Source: JBDTSW01 sp963807385 (GTDB lineage Bacteria > Actinomycetota > Thermoleophilia > Solirubrobacterales > 70-9). Taken from it: DNA of 64,000 bases. The stretch lies in NCBI GenBank assembly GCA_963807385.1, contig CAWEBQ010000003.1, positions 1 through 64,000 on the forward strand. The letters run 5' to 3'. The position numbers were made by a program, and so were the translations under genes. This document shows positions 1 to 9,189 of this stretch, piece by piece. Numbering within the stretch: the first letter of the stretch is position 1; each line of letters opens with the position of its first letter. The notes under the pieces were generated by a model. The model ran no database searches. It had not been told where the DNA came from and saw nothing but the letters and a program-made list of their open reading frames with translations.

Positions 1-1472
1 CGATCGCCGCCGTCAGGCCCGTGTAGGCGATCAGCTCCATCAGCACGAGCGCCGAGTCCCGCGTCGCATCGCCGTCCAGGGCGCGCAACGAGAGGATCAC
101 GGCGGCCGGCAGCAGTGCCGGCAGGACGGCCCGGATCAGGTGCCGCAGCATGTCGAACTCGGGGAAGAGCTTGTTCAGGTAGTAGCCGCGGAGCGCGAGG
201 TTGATCACGAGCCCGACGGCCATCCCGATCACGAACCCGTCGAGCCCGATCCAGAACATCAGCGGAGCGGTGACGAGCGCGAAGTTGACGACCGCGAGGA
301 CGCCCCAGACCGCGATCGGGCGGGTCCAGCCCACGGCCCGCATGAAGGTCGTCCAGTTGAACCCGATCTGCCGAAAGCCCACGATCAGGCCGAGGCCCAC
401 CATCACCGTCTCGGCGACGCGCCAGCGCTCGCCGAGCAGGTAGGTGATCAGGTCGCCCGCGAAGAGCGCGAGGCCGACCCCGAACGCGAGCCCCCACATC
501 ACCGCGAGGCGGTTCGACTTGATGAACGCCTCGTACATCAGGTCGCTGCGGTCGCGTACGGCGCACACGGCCGGGTAGATGGTGCGGTTGACGATCTCGT
601 CAACCCGGTCGGCGAAGACCGCAAAGGTGTTGGCGATCGCGAGCAGCGCCGAGCCCGACCAGCCCGACGGTGTAGCTGCCGACGAGGACGGAGCCCTGGA
701 CGACCAGGATGCCGCTGAGGCCGGCGACGAACAGGGGCCAGGAGAACCCGAAGTAGTCCCGCAGCGAGCCTCGGTCGAAGCGCCAGGCGAGCGGATAGGG
801 GAGGTCAGGACGGCGGCGGCCCCGGCCGCGAAGCCGCCGACCACGGCCCCGATCACCAGGCTCCAGTAGCCGAGGCCCGCTGCCGCCAACGACGAGGGTG
901 ACGACGGCCGACAGGACCGGGTCGATCGACTCCAGCGACCGCTGCCGGAAGAAGCGCATCTGCCGGTAGGCGATCCAGATCGGCGTCTGCAGCGCAGTCG
1001 CCAGCAGGGACAGCGACAGGATCAGGCCCGGCAGGAGGATCTCGGGCTGGTCATAGGCGAGCGCGTAGATCGGCAGGGCGACGATCACGAACCCGTAGAA
1101 GAGGATCGAGTAGGCGAGCTCGAGCGTGAACGCCTTCTGGAATGCGAGCTCCTGATCGCGCTCGTCCTGCTGGACGTACTTGTCCGAGATCCCGATCTGC
1201 TTAAGCCAGCCGAGCGTGATCAGCGTCGTGACCAGGATCCCCCAGATCCCGTACTCGCTAACCGTCAGGAACGCTGCGACGCCGACCCGCTTCAGCAGGC
1301 CGACGCCGGCCAGCCCGACCTGGAAGGCGGCGTTGATCAGCGCGCCCCGGGCGGCGCGGAGGTTGAGCGATTTTCCGCCAAGCCCGAACCGCGCCTCGAT
1401 CCGCTCCTCGACCGGGACCGAGTCGTCCTCGCCCGCGGGGAGAACGGGCGGGGTCAGGTCGCCGGCGCGCAT
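1..1472 (-). CDS. Wzx-like polysaccharide flippase (partial at left edge, frameshifted)
   Basis: Multi-pass membrane protein of the oligosaccharide flippase family, expected to move lipid-linked repeat units across the cytoplasmic membrane. The first ~200 residues (ATG at 1472) read cleanly, with several hydrophobic helices. The frame then breaks repeatedly between about 640 and 900. From 600 down to base 1 the minus strand again reads as flippase, including the stretch IYPAVCAVRDRSDL, and runs off the window. It is last in a tight operon with the methyltransferase and acyltransferase upstream. The breaks look like sequencing indels, because conserved sequence continues on both sides. The family call is firm; the substrate is unknown. 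Confidence 0.75.
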
Positions 1473-1542
1473 CCGAGGCAGGATGGCGATCAGCGCGCCA
1501 GGGCGCGCCGCGCGGAGGCCAGGACGACGCGTGCCCGGCCAC

Positions 1543-2256
1543 TCAGCCGCTCGAGGGCCGGCCGGCGCGCGCCTCGTAGGCGAGCAGGTGCGAGCGGCCG
1601 TAGTGGACGCGGTAGGCGAGCAGCCTGCGCTCGGTGGCCCGTGCGACGAGGTGGGAGATCGGAAGGAGACGGTGGATCTCCTGGTCGTCCTCTTCCGGCT
1701 CGAGGAGGTTGAGCACCACGACCCGGGCCCGGCGCTCCATCTCCTGGACGAAGGCCAGCGGGTCGTCGACGTGCTCGATCACGTCGAACGCGTAGGCCGC
1801 GTCGAAGCCGGACGGGACGCCGACGTCCAGATCGTGGATGCGGGCCGAGAGACCCCGCCGGTCGAGCCTCCACCGAAGATAGGCGGTACTCGGATTGTCG
1901 AAGTCGGCGAACTCCACCTCGTAGCCGGCCTCAAGTAGGGCGAGGCCGTCGGAGCCAATCCCGCAGCCGTAGTCGAGTAGGCGGGACCCCGGTCCCACGA
2001 GCCGCGTCAGGGTCTGCAGATACGGGAGCTTGGTTCCGGTCATCGCGAACGCGGTGAGGTTGTAGAGGTAGCTCTCGGAGGTGCGGTAGAAGCCCTGCTC
2101 GTCCCCGCATTCGGCGAACTCTCGGGCTAGCGTCGCCTGATAGCCCTGCAGGAGCGAATGGTCGTAGTCCTCTCCGAGGAACTCTCGAAGCTCGGCCTCC
2201 TCCCGGGTGGGATCAAGAAAGGCGCTCACCCCCTGACCCGACCTCACCTCGCTCAC
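1543..2256 (-). CDS. class I SAM-dependent methyltransferase
   Basis: About 237 residues. The SAM-binding motif I is LLDYGCGIGSDG, followed by an acidic motif around EFADFD and the post-motif FDVIEHVDDP, typical of class I small-molecule methyltransferases. GTG at 2256 was chosen because it overlaps the stop of the upstream acyltransferase in a GTGA junction, implying translational coupling. Position in the polysaccharide cluster suggests it methylates a sugar or a precursor, but the acceptor cannot be read from sequence. A longer upstream reading frame is out-of-frame overlap with the acyltransferase and was not used. Confidence 0.8.
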   Translation of the reverse strand: MSEVRSGQGVSAFLDPTREEAELREFLGEDYDHSLLQGYQATLAREFAECGDEQGFYRTSESYLYNLTAFAMTGTKLPYLQTLTRLVGPGSRLLDYGCGIGSDGLALLEAGYEVEFADFDNPSTAYLRWRLDRRGLSARIHDLDVGVPSGFDAAYAFDVIEHVDDPLAFVQEMERRARVVVLNLLEPEEDDQEIHRLLPISHLVARATERRLLAYRVHYGRSHLLAYEARAGRPSSG

Positions 2257-2870
2257 GCCGCCGGCGCTGTGCCTGCGGTTGTCCCGACCACCCTCGCGGG
2301 GACCCCGGCAACGACCGAGTAGTCGGGGACCTCCCCGCGTACGACACTGTTGGCGCCGACCACGCAGTAACGGCCGATTTGCGACCCCCGCAGGATCGCC
2401 ACCCGCTCGCCCACCCATGTCCCCCTGCCGATGCGCACCGGGGCACTCCGTGACGGGTTCCAGAGGACGTTGGGCTCGCCGGCGTCGAACGTGTGGTCCG
2501 AATCGATCACGGTCGTGAACGCGCTCAACACGACATCGTCGGCGATCTCGATGGACTCGGAGGCGCTGATCGTGCAGTAGGGCCGGATCCCGACTCGATC
2601 GCCGATCGTGATCGCCGGCCCTGGGCGGTCCCAGCAGGAGCGCTCCGCCGAGAGCCAGATGCTGTGAAGGATGATCACGCCGGCGCCGACCTCGATCTTG
2701 CTCGGGCCGTAGATCCAGTCGGGCTTGTGCAGGATGGAGTTTGGCCCGAAGCTCCCAAAGCGCCGGCGATGAAGGGGCCGGAGGAGCTTGGCCCTGAGCG
2801 CCACCCGCAGCATCGGCTCCCGCACGATCTGGGCCGCCGACATCGTTGGGGGCGGTGAGTCCGGCGACAT
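2253..2870 (-). CDS. hexapeptide-repeat (LbH) acyltransferase
   Basis: 205 residues, intact. The protein has imperfect [LIV]-G-x4 hexapeptide repeats from about residue 60 to the end, including a C-terminal stretch VGANSVVRGEVPDYSVVAGVPARVV that closes the left-handed beta-helix. This matches WbbJ/maltose-O-acetyltransferase-like enzymes that move an acetyl or other acyl group from CoA to a sugar. The start lies 8 nt after a TATTCT box, so the mRNA may be nearly leaderless. It is first in an operon with the methyltransferase and flippase. Its likely role is decoration of the exported polysaccharide; the acyl group and target are unknown. Confidence 0.8.
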   Translation of the reverse strand: MSPDSPPPTMSAAQIVREPMLRVALRAKLLRPLHRRRFGSFGPNSILHKPDWIYGPSKIEVGAGVIILHSIWLSAERSCWDRPGPAITIGDRVGIRPYCTISASESIEIADDVVLSAFTTVIDSDHTFDAGEPNVLWNPSRSAPVRIGRGTWVGERVAILRGSQIGRYCVVGANSVVRGEVPDYSVVAGVPARVVGTTAGTAPAA

Positions 2871-2878
2871 GGCGCGTG

Positions 2879-2884
2879 AGAATA
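2879..2884 (-). promoter_or_regulatory. -10 box (TATTCT), leaderless-type promoter
   Basis: TATTCT on the minus strand lies 8 nt upstream of the acyltransferase ATG at 2870. No TTGACA-like -35 is visible. It fits the window-wide TANNNT-N6-10-start pattern. Confidence 0.5.
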
Positions 2885-2923
2885 GCCCTCGCAGGACGGA
2901 TCCCGGCCCACCCCGGACGCGAC

Positions 2924-2929
2924 TAGCAT
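2924..2929 (+). promoter_or_regulatory. -10 box (TAGCAT), leaderless-type promoter
   Basis: TAGCAT ends 6 nt before the ATG at 2936, with no ribosome-binding site between, as expected for a leaderless mRNA. Confidence 0.5.
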
Positions 2930-2935
2930 CAGCGC

Positions 2936-3941
2936 ATGGCCAAGGCTCCAGCGATCAGCGTCGTCCTCTCCACGCTCGGCAACTACGACGGCCTGCGCCG
3001 GGCGCTGGACTCCTACGAGCGCCAGGACTCGACAGACCCGTTCGAGATGCTCGTCGTCGGGGACGTCGCCGACCCCGAGCCGGTGCGGACCGACGAGGCG
3101 ATCGGCGCGCGGCCCTACCCGCTCCGGAGACTTCAAGGGCACGCCGCCCGGGTCTCGGCCAACCGGAACTCGGTTGGCGCGACGCGTCGGCCCCGCTGGT
3201 GCTGTTCACCGACAACGACACGCTGGCCGGACCGCGGCTCCTCGGCGAGCACCTCGCCTGGCACGCACGGACCGGGATCACACGGCTCGCCGTCTCGGCC
3301 ACGTCCGCTGGGCGCGGGAGGTGCAGGTCACGCCGTTCATGCACTGGCTCGACCACGGGATGCAGTTCGACTACCCCGACATCGAGGGGATCGACGCCGG
3401 CTGGGGGCGCTTCTACGGCGCCAACATCTCGGTCAAGCTCCGGCTGGTCGAGGCCCGTCGGCGGCTTCGACGAGGAGCGGCTGCCCTACCTCTACGAGGA
3501 CCTCGACTTCGGCTATCGCGCCCGCCAGCTCGGCCTGCGGGTGCTCTACAACCGCGAGGCGGTCGTCGAGCACCTCCGCGAGACGGACCTCGAGTTCTGG
3601 CGGAGCAAGCTGGGTCGGCTCGCCGAGCGAGCGTGAAGCTTCGTCCCGTCCATCCGGAGGTCCCGCCCTACTTCCTGGACCGCTTTGCCGCCGCCAGGCG
3701 TCGCCGCCCGTGCGCGGCCGCGGCCGCGCGCTCATACGGCACTCGGGCGCGACTTACCGGTGGTCGGCCGCCGCGCGTGGGCCAGCGCCGACCGTACTTC
3801 CGGCAGGCGCTGGCGCCCGACTACCTGGCCGCCTGGGCGGACGAGAGCCCCGATGCTCCGGAGGGTGGCCCGGTTGCGCCCTACCTGCTCGACCGGGCGG
3901 CGGTCAGCTCCTCGGGCTCAAGCCCCTCGGGGCCGAAGTAG
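2936..3941 (+). CDS. family 2 glycosyltransferase (frameshifted)
   Basis: A GT-A fold glycosyltransferase that would add a sugar from a nucleotide donor. The N-terminus (AISVVLSTLGNYDGL) is followed, in other frames, by the DxD-like segment LVLFTDND, the GT2 segment FYGANISVK and the late segment YLYEDLDFGYRARQLG. At least three frameshifts are needed, near 3170, 3300 and 3450, to join these. The last frame ends at 3941. The ATG at 2936 directly follows a leaderless-type -10 box. Its 3' end overlaps the convergent acyltransferase by about 60 bp. The breaks are probably sequencing errors, as each block is conserved. Confidence 0.7.
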
Positions 3942-4518
3942 TCGACCGGCCTCGCCGGGGATCCCACGCGACAGCGTGTAGGCGGGGAGGTCCTTGGTGA
4001 CGACGGAGTTGGCGCCGACGAAGGTGCGGGTGCCGATCGAGGCGCCGATAATCGTGCACTTCGTCGTCGTGTCACGTCGTCCTCGAGCACGACCGGCGAG
4101 TAGTCGTAGCCCTGCTCGAGCATCGGCTTGTCGAGGTCGCGGAAGCGGTGGTTGCCGTCGACGATCAGCGTCGCCTGGCCGAACATGCAGCGCTCGCCGA
4201 TCTCGATGCTCGACCGCATTGGATGAGGACGTTGTACGTGAACACAGTCCCCTCCCCGATCTCGAGGCGGCCGCGCCGTCGATCTCGATCCGCACCCCCC
4301 TGCGGAACTCTACGCCGGGGCCGACGACGAGCCTCCCCCCCTCGGGGATGTGCAGGCTGAAACCAGGCCCAAGGTAGACCGGCTCTGTGAAGCGGATGTC
4401 GGCGTGCGGGTGGCGGGCGAGGACCCACCACTTCCGTAGCCGCGACGCGAGTCGCGGGGCCCGCAGGTAGCCGATTCGGCGAATCAGCTCGCTGACGCGG
4501 CCGGGGACGACGGCTCAC
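3881..4518 (-). CDS. hexapeptide acyltransferase (frameshifted)
   Basis: A second left-handed beta-helix acyltransferase of the polysaccharide locus. Readable blocks in order are LRKWWVLARHPHADIRF, GRLEIGEGTVFTYNVLIQC, IGERCMFGQATLIVDGNHRF (with the active-site-type His), and IGTRTFVGANSVVTKDLPAY. Single-base shifts near 4275, 4215 and 4070 separate them. GTG at 4518 overlaps the stop of the upstream methyltransferase as GTGA. It is the last gene of a minus-strand operon beginning at 8209. The family call is secure; the exact 3' end depends on where the last indel lies (3881 or 3918). Confidence 0.65.
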
Positions 4519-5278
4519 GCCGCGCGCCTCGGCGTGGAAGACGACGTGCGGCACGCCGCCGCGCCCGTCGCGGAAGCGCATCTCGAAGCGGCCGTGCTGC
4601 TCCACGTCCTCGAACCCGGCGCAGCGGATCATCGATCGCCAGGCCCGGCATGCGACGGCCGCCACCAGGTCGATCCACGGTGTCTCGCCGCGGAACTCGC
4701 GCGGCGGCGATCGGCAGCCAGCGCGAGCCGGCGGCTGTACTCGTCGGCGAGGATCAGCCGGCCGCCGCAGAGCGCCGGCCATCCGCTCGAGGGCGAGCAT
4801 CGGGTCGCGGAGGTGGATCAGGACCGAGCCGCAGAAGACGAGGTCGAAGCGTGCCACCGAGGCGCTCGGGCGTCGCGTCGTAGATCGAGCAGCCGACCCG
4901 CTCGACCGAGCTGCCGAGCGCCGCCCGCGCGAGCTCGAAGCCCTCGCCCCGGCGCTCATCGCTCGGCCGGGCGAAGGCGCGGCGGCCAGTCGAGCTGCTG
5001 GATCCGGTCGACGTCGAGGGCCGTGACGCTGGCGCCGCGGCGCTCGAGCTCGAACGCCCAGAAGCCCTCGAAGGTGCCGACGTCGAGCACCCGCAGCCCG
5101 CTGAGGTCCGCCGGCAGCCCGTAGCGATCGACGTAGGGCCGCAGGTCGAACATGCCCGGCGGTGACCAGCCCCGGCGCGAGCTCCTGCGTGTGGTACCAG
5201 TCGATCTCGCCGATCTGGCGCCGCGCAGATCGCGCTCGACTCGCGCGTCGAGGGATTTCCCGCGCTCGATGCCTCCAC
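4515..5278 (-). CDS. CmoB/DUF1698-like methyltransferase (frameshifted)
   Basis: The segment EIDWYHTQELAPGLVTAG resembles the entry motif of CmoB-like and DUF1698 methyltransferases. It is followed by SAM motif I, LRVLDVGTFEGFWAFELE, then FDLVFCGSVLIHLRDP. Several indels (for example near 5230, 5150 and 4850) break the frame. GTG at 5278 was chosen because it lies 7 nt after a TAGGTT box and allows an N-terminus of about 30 residues before the motif. The neighbours are polysaccharide glycosyltransferases, so sugar methylation is more likely than tRNA modification, but that is inference. Confidence 0.65.
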
Positions 5279-5285
5279 GGCGCGC

Positions 5286-5291
5286 AACCTA
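5286..5291 (-). promoter_or_regulatory. -10 box (TAGGTT), internal leaderless-type promoter
   Basis: TAGGTT lies 7 nt before the GTG at 5278, close to the end of the upstream glycosyltransferase gene. It could give a secondary transcript for the downstream pair. Confidence 0.35.
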
Positions 5292-5321
5292 GCGCGGCCG
5301 GGGCGGCGAGCCGGCCCTGCG

Positions 5322-6274
5322 TCACGGGCGACCTCGCGAGCGTGAGCCCGCGCCGCAGACGCCGTAGCTCTCGCGCCGCCGGCGCGCGGCGGGCCGAGAG
5401 CGACCGAGCAAGGGCACGTCGAGCGCCCAGCGCAGCGCGGGCGCCGGCGAGGTTCGCACAGCGCGCAGCCAGGCGGCGAGACGGCCCGCGGCGGCGGCGC
5501 CATCCAGGTGATAGGCCGCGGCCAGGTGGCGCTCGCAGCGCGCTCGTCGCCGAAGGCCTGCGCTCGTCGCCGCGCTGCCGTCGTGATGGACGCGGCGCCG
5601 TCGGCTCGTACCGGCGTCAGCCAGCCGGCCTCGCGCCAGCCGCCAGCCGAGGTCGATGTCCTCGGCGTACATCCACTGCTCCGGGTCGAAGCCGCCGACC
5701 TGCGTCGAACGCCGTCGCCTGGCAGAGCAGGAACGCGCCGTGCGCCCAGCCGACCGCCGCCGGCCGCTCGGGGTCCCAGCGGCCCTCGATCCGCCAAGCC
5801 GCTCGCCGAGCGCCGGGCGAGCCGGAGCAGCCCGGCGTTGAAGCGCAGCGCCAGGCCGGGGCCGGGGAACGGGTGGACCGAGTGCTGGGTCGTCGCCGTC
5901 GGGGTGACCAGCCGCGGCGCGACGGACGCCCGGCGCCGCGGGTCGCGCTCGCCCGCTCGAGCAGCGCCGCGAGCGCGCCCGGGCGCAGCTCGAGGTCGGC
6001 GTTCGCGGCGGCCACCCACGGCGCCGGTCGGTCCGCTCGGCGACCAGGTTGACCGCCGCGGCCGAAGCCGAGGTTGTGCCTCGCTGCGACCAGCTCGACC
6101 CACGGGAAGGCGCTCGGCGACCATCTCGGCCGAGCCGTCGCTCGAGGCGTTGTCGACGACCCAGACCTCGGCCGCGCCCGGACTCGGCGTCGGGCTGCGA
6201 GCGAGGCCAGGCAGCGGTCGAGCAGCTCGCGCGTGTTCCAGGAGACGACCGCGATCGTGACCGGCCGCGCTCAC
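5322..6274 (-). CDS. family 2 glycosyltransferase, rhamnosyltransferase-like (frameshifted)
   Basis: The N-terminus reads TIAVVSWNTRELLDRCL, followed by VWVVDNASSDGSAEMV, HNLGFGRAVN and AAANADLELRPGAL. This is the usual order in GT2 rhamnosyl/glucosyltransferases (nucleotide-binding VDN, then the DxD-like metal site). Many single-base shifts occur throughout. GTG at 6274 overlaps the stop of the upstream GT4 gene (GTGA). The end is placed at 5322, the stop in the last plausible frame, though an alternative stop near 5290 exists. The gene is judged functional in the real genome. Confidence 0.65.
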
Positions 6275-7486
6275 GCTGCCGGCCGCCTCGACGGCGCGTC
6301 GCGTCGACCGCATCGTTGAACGCCCTCGCTGTAAGCGGGCCGCCGTCGCCTCGCCGCCCGTCGCGCAAGCCGCGCGCGAAGCTCCGGATCGCCGGCCAGG
6401 CGGCGGACCGCGCCGGCGAGGGCGCCGCGGAGCGTCGCGCGGGCGCGTAGATCAGGCAGTTCTCGCCGTCGCGCAGGTACTCGGCCGAGCCGCCGGTGCC
6501 GGTCGCGATGACCGGCCGGCCGACCGCCATCGCCTCGAGCGGCACCAGCCCCCACGGCTCCTCCCACTGGACCGGGAAGAGGACGGCGTCGGCGTCGGCG
6601 TAGGCCGCGGCGACCCGGCCCCGCGCCGACCTCGATCGAACGCGACCCGGTCGGCGACCCCGAGCTCGCCGGCGAGCGCGCGAGCTCGCCGCGAGGTGCT
6701 CGGGGTCGCCGTCGCCGACGACCCGCAGCGTGCAGCCTCGGGCAGCTCGGCGAGCGCCGCGACGCGCGGTCGCTGCCCTTGCGCGGGTCGATCCGGCCCA
6801 GGCAGAGCAGCCGCCCCGCGCCACTCGCGCGACTCGGCGGCGGGGAAGACCGCGGGGTCGACGCCGCGGCGCACGACCAGCGGCGAGGCGCCGACGTCGA
6901 CGCCGGCTCGGCGACCGCGCTGCGCGCGGACGCGTCGCTGACGAAGAGCCAGCGGTCGGCCCGGGCGAGTCCGAACGCCGGTCGGGACCCCCGATCGCTC
7001 GCCGCGGCGAGCCGGCCGAGCCCGGGCCGGGCGCAGCGCCCGCTGCCAGCCATCGACCTCGCGGCCCGTAGACGAGCCAGTCGTCAACGACGACGCCGAG
7101 CGCCGGGAGCCCGCGCCGGCGGACCGCCTCGATGCAGCGACATCGACATGCCGCCCATCGCCCACCAGCAGACGACGTCCGGGCCGGAACTCGTCGAGAT
7201 AGCGGCCGAGGACGCCGCTGGTCGTCGCGCTCGAGCTCCGAGCCGCTCGCGAGCGCTCGAGGCGCGGGAAATCGTGCTCGTGCCAGTACCAGGGCAAGCT
7301 CGCGGCGGACGTGGGGTCCTCGGGCCACGCGGCGAGGTCGGGCTGCGGCTCACGGTGGGTCGGTCGTCAGCACGTCGGACCTCGTGGCCCGGCCGCGCGG
7401 GCGTGCTCGACCCACGAGCGCCAGATCAGCTCGTAGCCGCCGAGGTGGTGCGGCGGGTACATGTTCCCGACGGTCAGGATCCGCAC
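6271..7486 (-). CDS. family 4 glycosyltransferase (frameshifted)
   Basis: GT-B fold glycosyltransferase. The N-terminus VRILTVGNMYPPHHLGGYE carries the glycine-rich loop of GT4 enzymes. Later blocks include RLLCLGRIDPRKG and the donor-binding segment LFPVQWEEPWGLVPLEAMA (the EX7E element), then GRPVIATGTGGSAEYL. Indels near 7380, 7300, 7080, 6880, 6720 and 6620 fragment it. The GTG at 7486 lies 3 bp after the stop of the methyltransferase gene upstream, so the two are co-transcribed. It probably adds a hexose to the repeat unit. Confidence 0.7.
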
Positions 7487-7489
7487 TGG

Positions 7490-8209
7490 TCAGTCCCGGC
7501 GCAGGCCGCTCCAGCGCCGGCCCACGGCCCCACGGAGACCCCCCGGCCCTCCGGCCCCCCGGCGTGCCGCCAGCTCGTCGCCGTGATCGAGAACCGGGCG
7601 GCGGAGGTAGGCGTGAAGATCCTCGGGGTCGAAGAAGATCCGCTCCGACGCCGGCAGCGAGCCCTCCCAGTGCAGGGTCTCGACCCGCTCGTCCGGCTCG
7701 AGCGCCCTGCTGGTTCCGGCGGGGAAGTACATATCCGGGCGGCCCTGAAGCACCCCGGGCTTGAAGACGAACTCGAGCCCGCCCCCCCTGACCTCGGTAA
7801 GCCAGTGGTGGTGCGACCACCCAACCCAGGGCCCATGCACACCGAAGCACTGCTCCTCGAGCCGCGACGGTACCTCCACGTAGCCGGCTCTGGCCACACG
7901 CTCGAGCTCCGAGCAGACCCAGAGCGGGTCGCGGACGTCCTCGAGCGTGTGCGAGCAGATCGCGACGTCGAACTGGGCGTCGTCGAAGGGCCACGGGCTG
8001 CGGTCGCAGATATCACGGGTCACCCAGGTCTCCTCGGAGAACCGCTCGGCCCCGCCGATCACCTCGCCGTAGAGGCCCCGCGTGGCGTGGGGCATCAGGT
8101 CGATGACCCAGTCGGCCCGGCCGAACGGTTGCGCCCACCCGCCGACATCGAGCACGAGGTCGGTCTCGGCCAGGCGGTCGAGGATCTCCTGCGCGGCCGC
8201 GTCGAGCAC
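7490..8209 (-). CDS. SAM-dependent methyltransferase of the polysaccharide operon
   Basis: 239 residues, intact. LVLDVGGWAQPF is a motif-I-like glycine-rich loop, and PFDDAQFDVAICSHTLEDVRDP matches the motif preceding the substrate pocket in class I enzymes. The long C-terminal part has WSHHHWLTEV and a conserved FFDPEDLHAYL-like stretch, as in uncharacterised methyltransferases of sugar clusters. GTG at 8209 sits 9 nt after TAAGGT. It is the first gene of the operon running to 3881, and marks the point where the error-dense stretch ends. The acceptor is unknown. Confidence 0.75.
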   Translation of the reverse strand: MLDAAAQEILDRLAETDLVLDVGGWAQPFGRADWVIDLMPHATRGLYGEVIGGAERFSEETWVTRDICDRSPWPFDDAQFDVAICSHTLEDVRDPLWVCSELERVARAGYVEVPSRLEEQCFGVHGPWVGWSHHHWLTEVRGGGLEFVFKPGVLQGRPDMYFPAGTSRALEPDERVETLHWEGSLPASERIFFDPEDLHAYLRRPVLDHGDELAARRGAGGPGGLRGAVGRRWSGLRRD

Positions 8210-8218
8210 CAGCAGGCG

Positions 8219-8224
8219 ACCTTA
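8219..8224 (-). promoter_or_regulatory. -10 box (TAAGGT), leaderless-type promoter
   Basis: TAAGGT on the minus strand is 9 nt upstream of the GTG at 8209. It overlaps nothing else and is only 6 bp from the stop of the gene ending at 8230. Confidence 0.45.
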
Positions 8225-8229
8225 CCGCG

Positions 8230-9165
8230 CTAGAGAACCAAAGACCGGCTTCTCACGGCTCCTGCGAGGAGGGAGCCGAACCCGACCACGTCGGCGAGGA
8301 CCTCACCGACCAATGCGCTCAGAGCCCGCGAGCGCCATCTGACGGCGTCGCGAAGCGCGAGAGCGGCGTACGGAAGCGCGCCTGCGAGGGCATACGGAGA
8401 CGCGAGCCCGGCGAGGCCGGCAACGATGGCGAGGTCGAAGAGGGCCGCCCTGGGGCTGATGAACAGGCGCCCGTAGAGCAGGGTCCGGCGCAGCCCAGGC
8501 ATCTGCCGGACGATGGCCGGAAAGTACGCCAGGCGCGCGCGCTCGGCGACGTACGCCGGCAACCGGCGCCGGAAGACGGCATGGTTGACCACGGCGCCGG
8601 TCTCGAAGGCCGTGGTAGCACCGGCTGCGCGCATCCGCCAACCCAGCCAGGCGTCCTCTGCGAGCTGCTTCCCCATCCTGGCGCCGAGCCAGTCCTCGAA
8701 TCCGCCGACGCGGTCGAACGCCTCGCGACGAACGAACAGATTCGCGCACTCGTAGAGCCCCGTCTCACGACCCACCGACACCGTCCGGTCGAAGGGTAGG
8801 CGCCTCGCGGATGGATCCGGTCGGACGACGCCCTGGACGAGATCCGCGCTCGCGGTGGCGGCCACCCCGACCGTGATCCATCTCGGCTCCGGCGCGCAGT
8901 CGGCATCGGTGAAGGCGAGGACCGCCCCCGACGCGACCGACACACCGCTGTTCCGCGCGGCGGCGGGGCCCCGGTGCTGACCCTCGAGGACCCGGGCGCC
9001 CACCTCGGCCCGTCCTGCGATGGCGACCGTCTCGTCGCTCGACCCGTCATCGATGACGATCACCTCGAATGGCTCGTCGAAGTCCTGGGCCGCGAGGGCC
9101 GCGAGCGTCTCGGCAAGGGTCGAGGCCGCGTTGTAGGCGGGCACGATCACGCTGACGGCGGCCAC
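8230..9165 (-). CDS. family 2 glycosyltransferase with C-terminal membrane helices
   Basis: 311 residues. VSVIVPAYNAASTLAETL starts the GT-A domain, then VIVIDDGSSDETV, the DxD motif AFTDADCAPEP at about residue 95, and the acceptor-site segment LAEDAWLGWRMRAAG (ED) near 175. Hydrophobic stretches at about 240-275 suggest membrane attachment. GTG at 9165 was chosen over a much longer frame that only shadows the opposite-strand gene; it lies 7 nt after TAGCGT. The divergent methyltransferase starts just 24 bp away. Confidence 0.85.
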   Translation of the reverse strand: MAAVSVIVPAYNAASTLAETLAALAAQDFDEPFEVIVIDDGSSDETVAIAGRAEVGARVLEGQHRGPAAARNSGVSVASGAVLAFTDADCAPEPRWITVGVAATASADLVQGVVRPDPSARRLPFDRTVSVGRETGLYECANLFVRREAFDRVGGFEDWLGARMGKQLAEDAWLGWRMRAAGATTAFETGAVVNHAVFRRRLPAYVAERARLAYFPAIVRQMPGLRRTLLYGRLFISPRAALFDLAIVAGLAGLASPYALAGALPYAALALRDAVRWRSRALSALVGEVLADVVGFGSLLAGAVRSRSLVL

Positions 9166-9172
9166 GACCGGA

Positions 9173-9182
9173 ACGCTACTGT
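9173..9182. promoter_or_regulatory. bidirectional promoter with interlocked -10 boxes
   Basis: TAGCGT (minus, 9178-9173) and TACTGT (plus, 9177-9182) share the TA at 9177-9178. Each ends 7 nt from its start codon (9165 and 9190). The whole divergent intergenic gap is 24 bp. Confidence 0.55.
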
Positions 9183-9189
9183 GCGGCCG

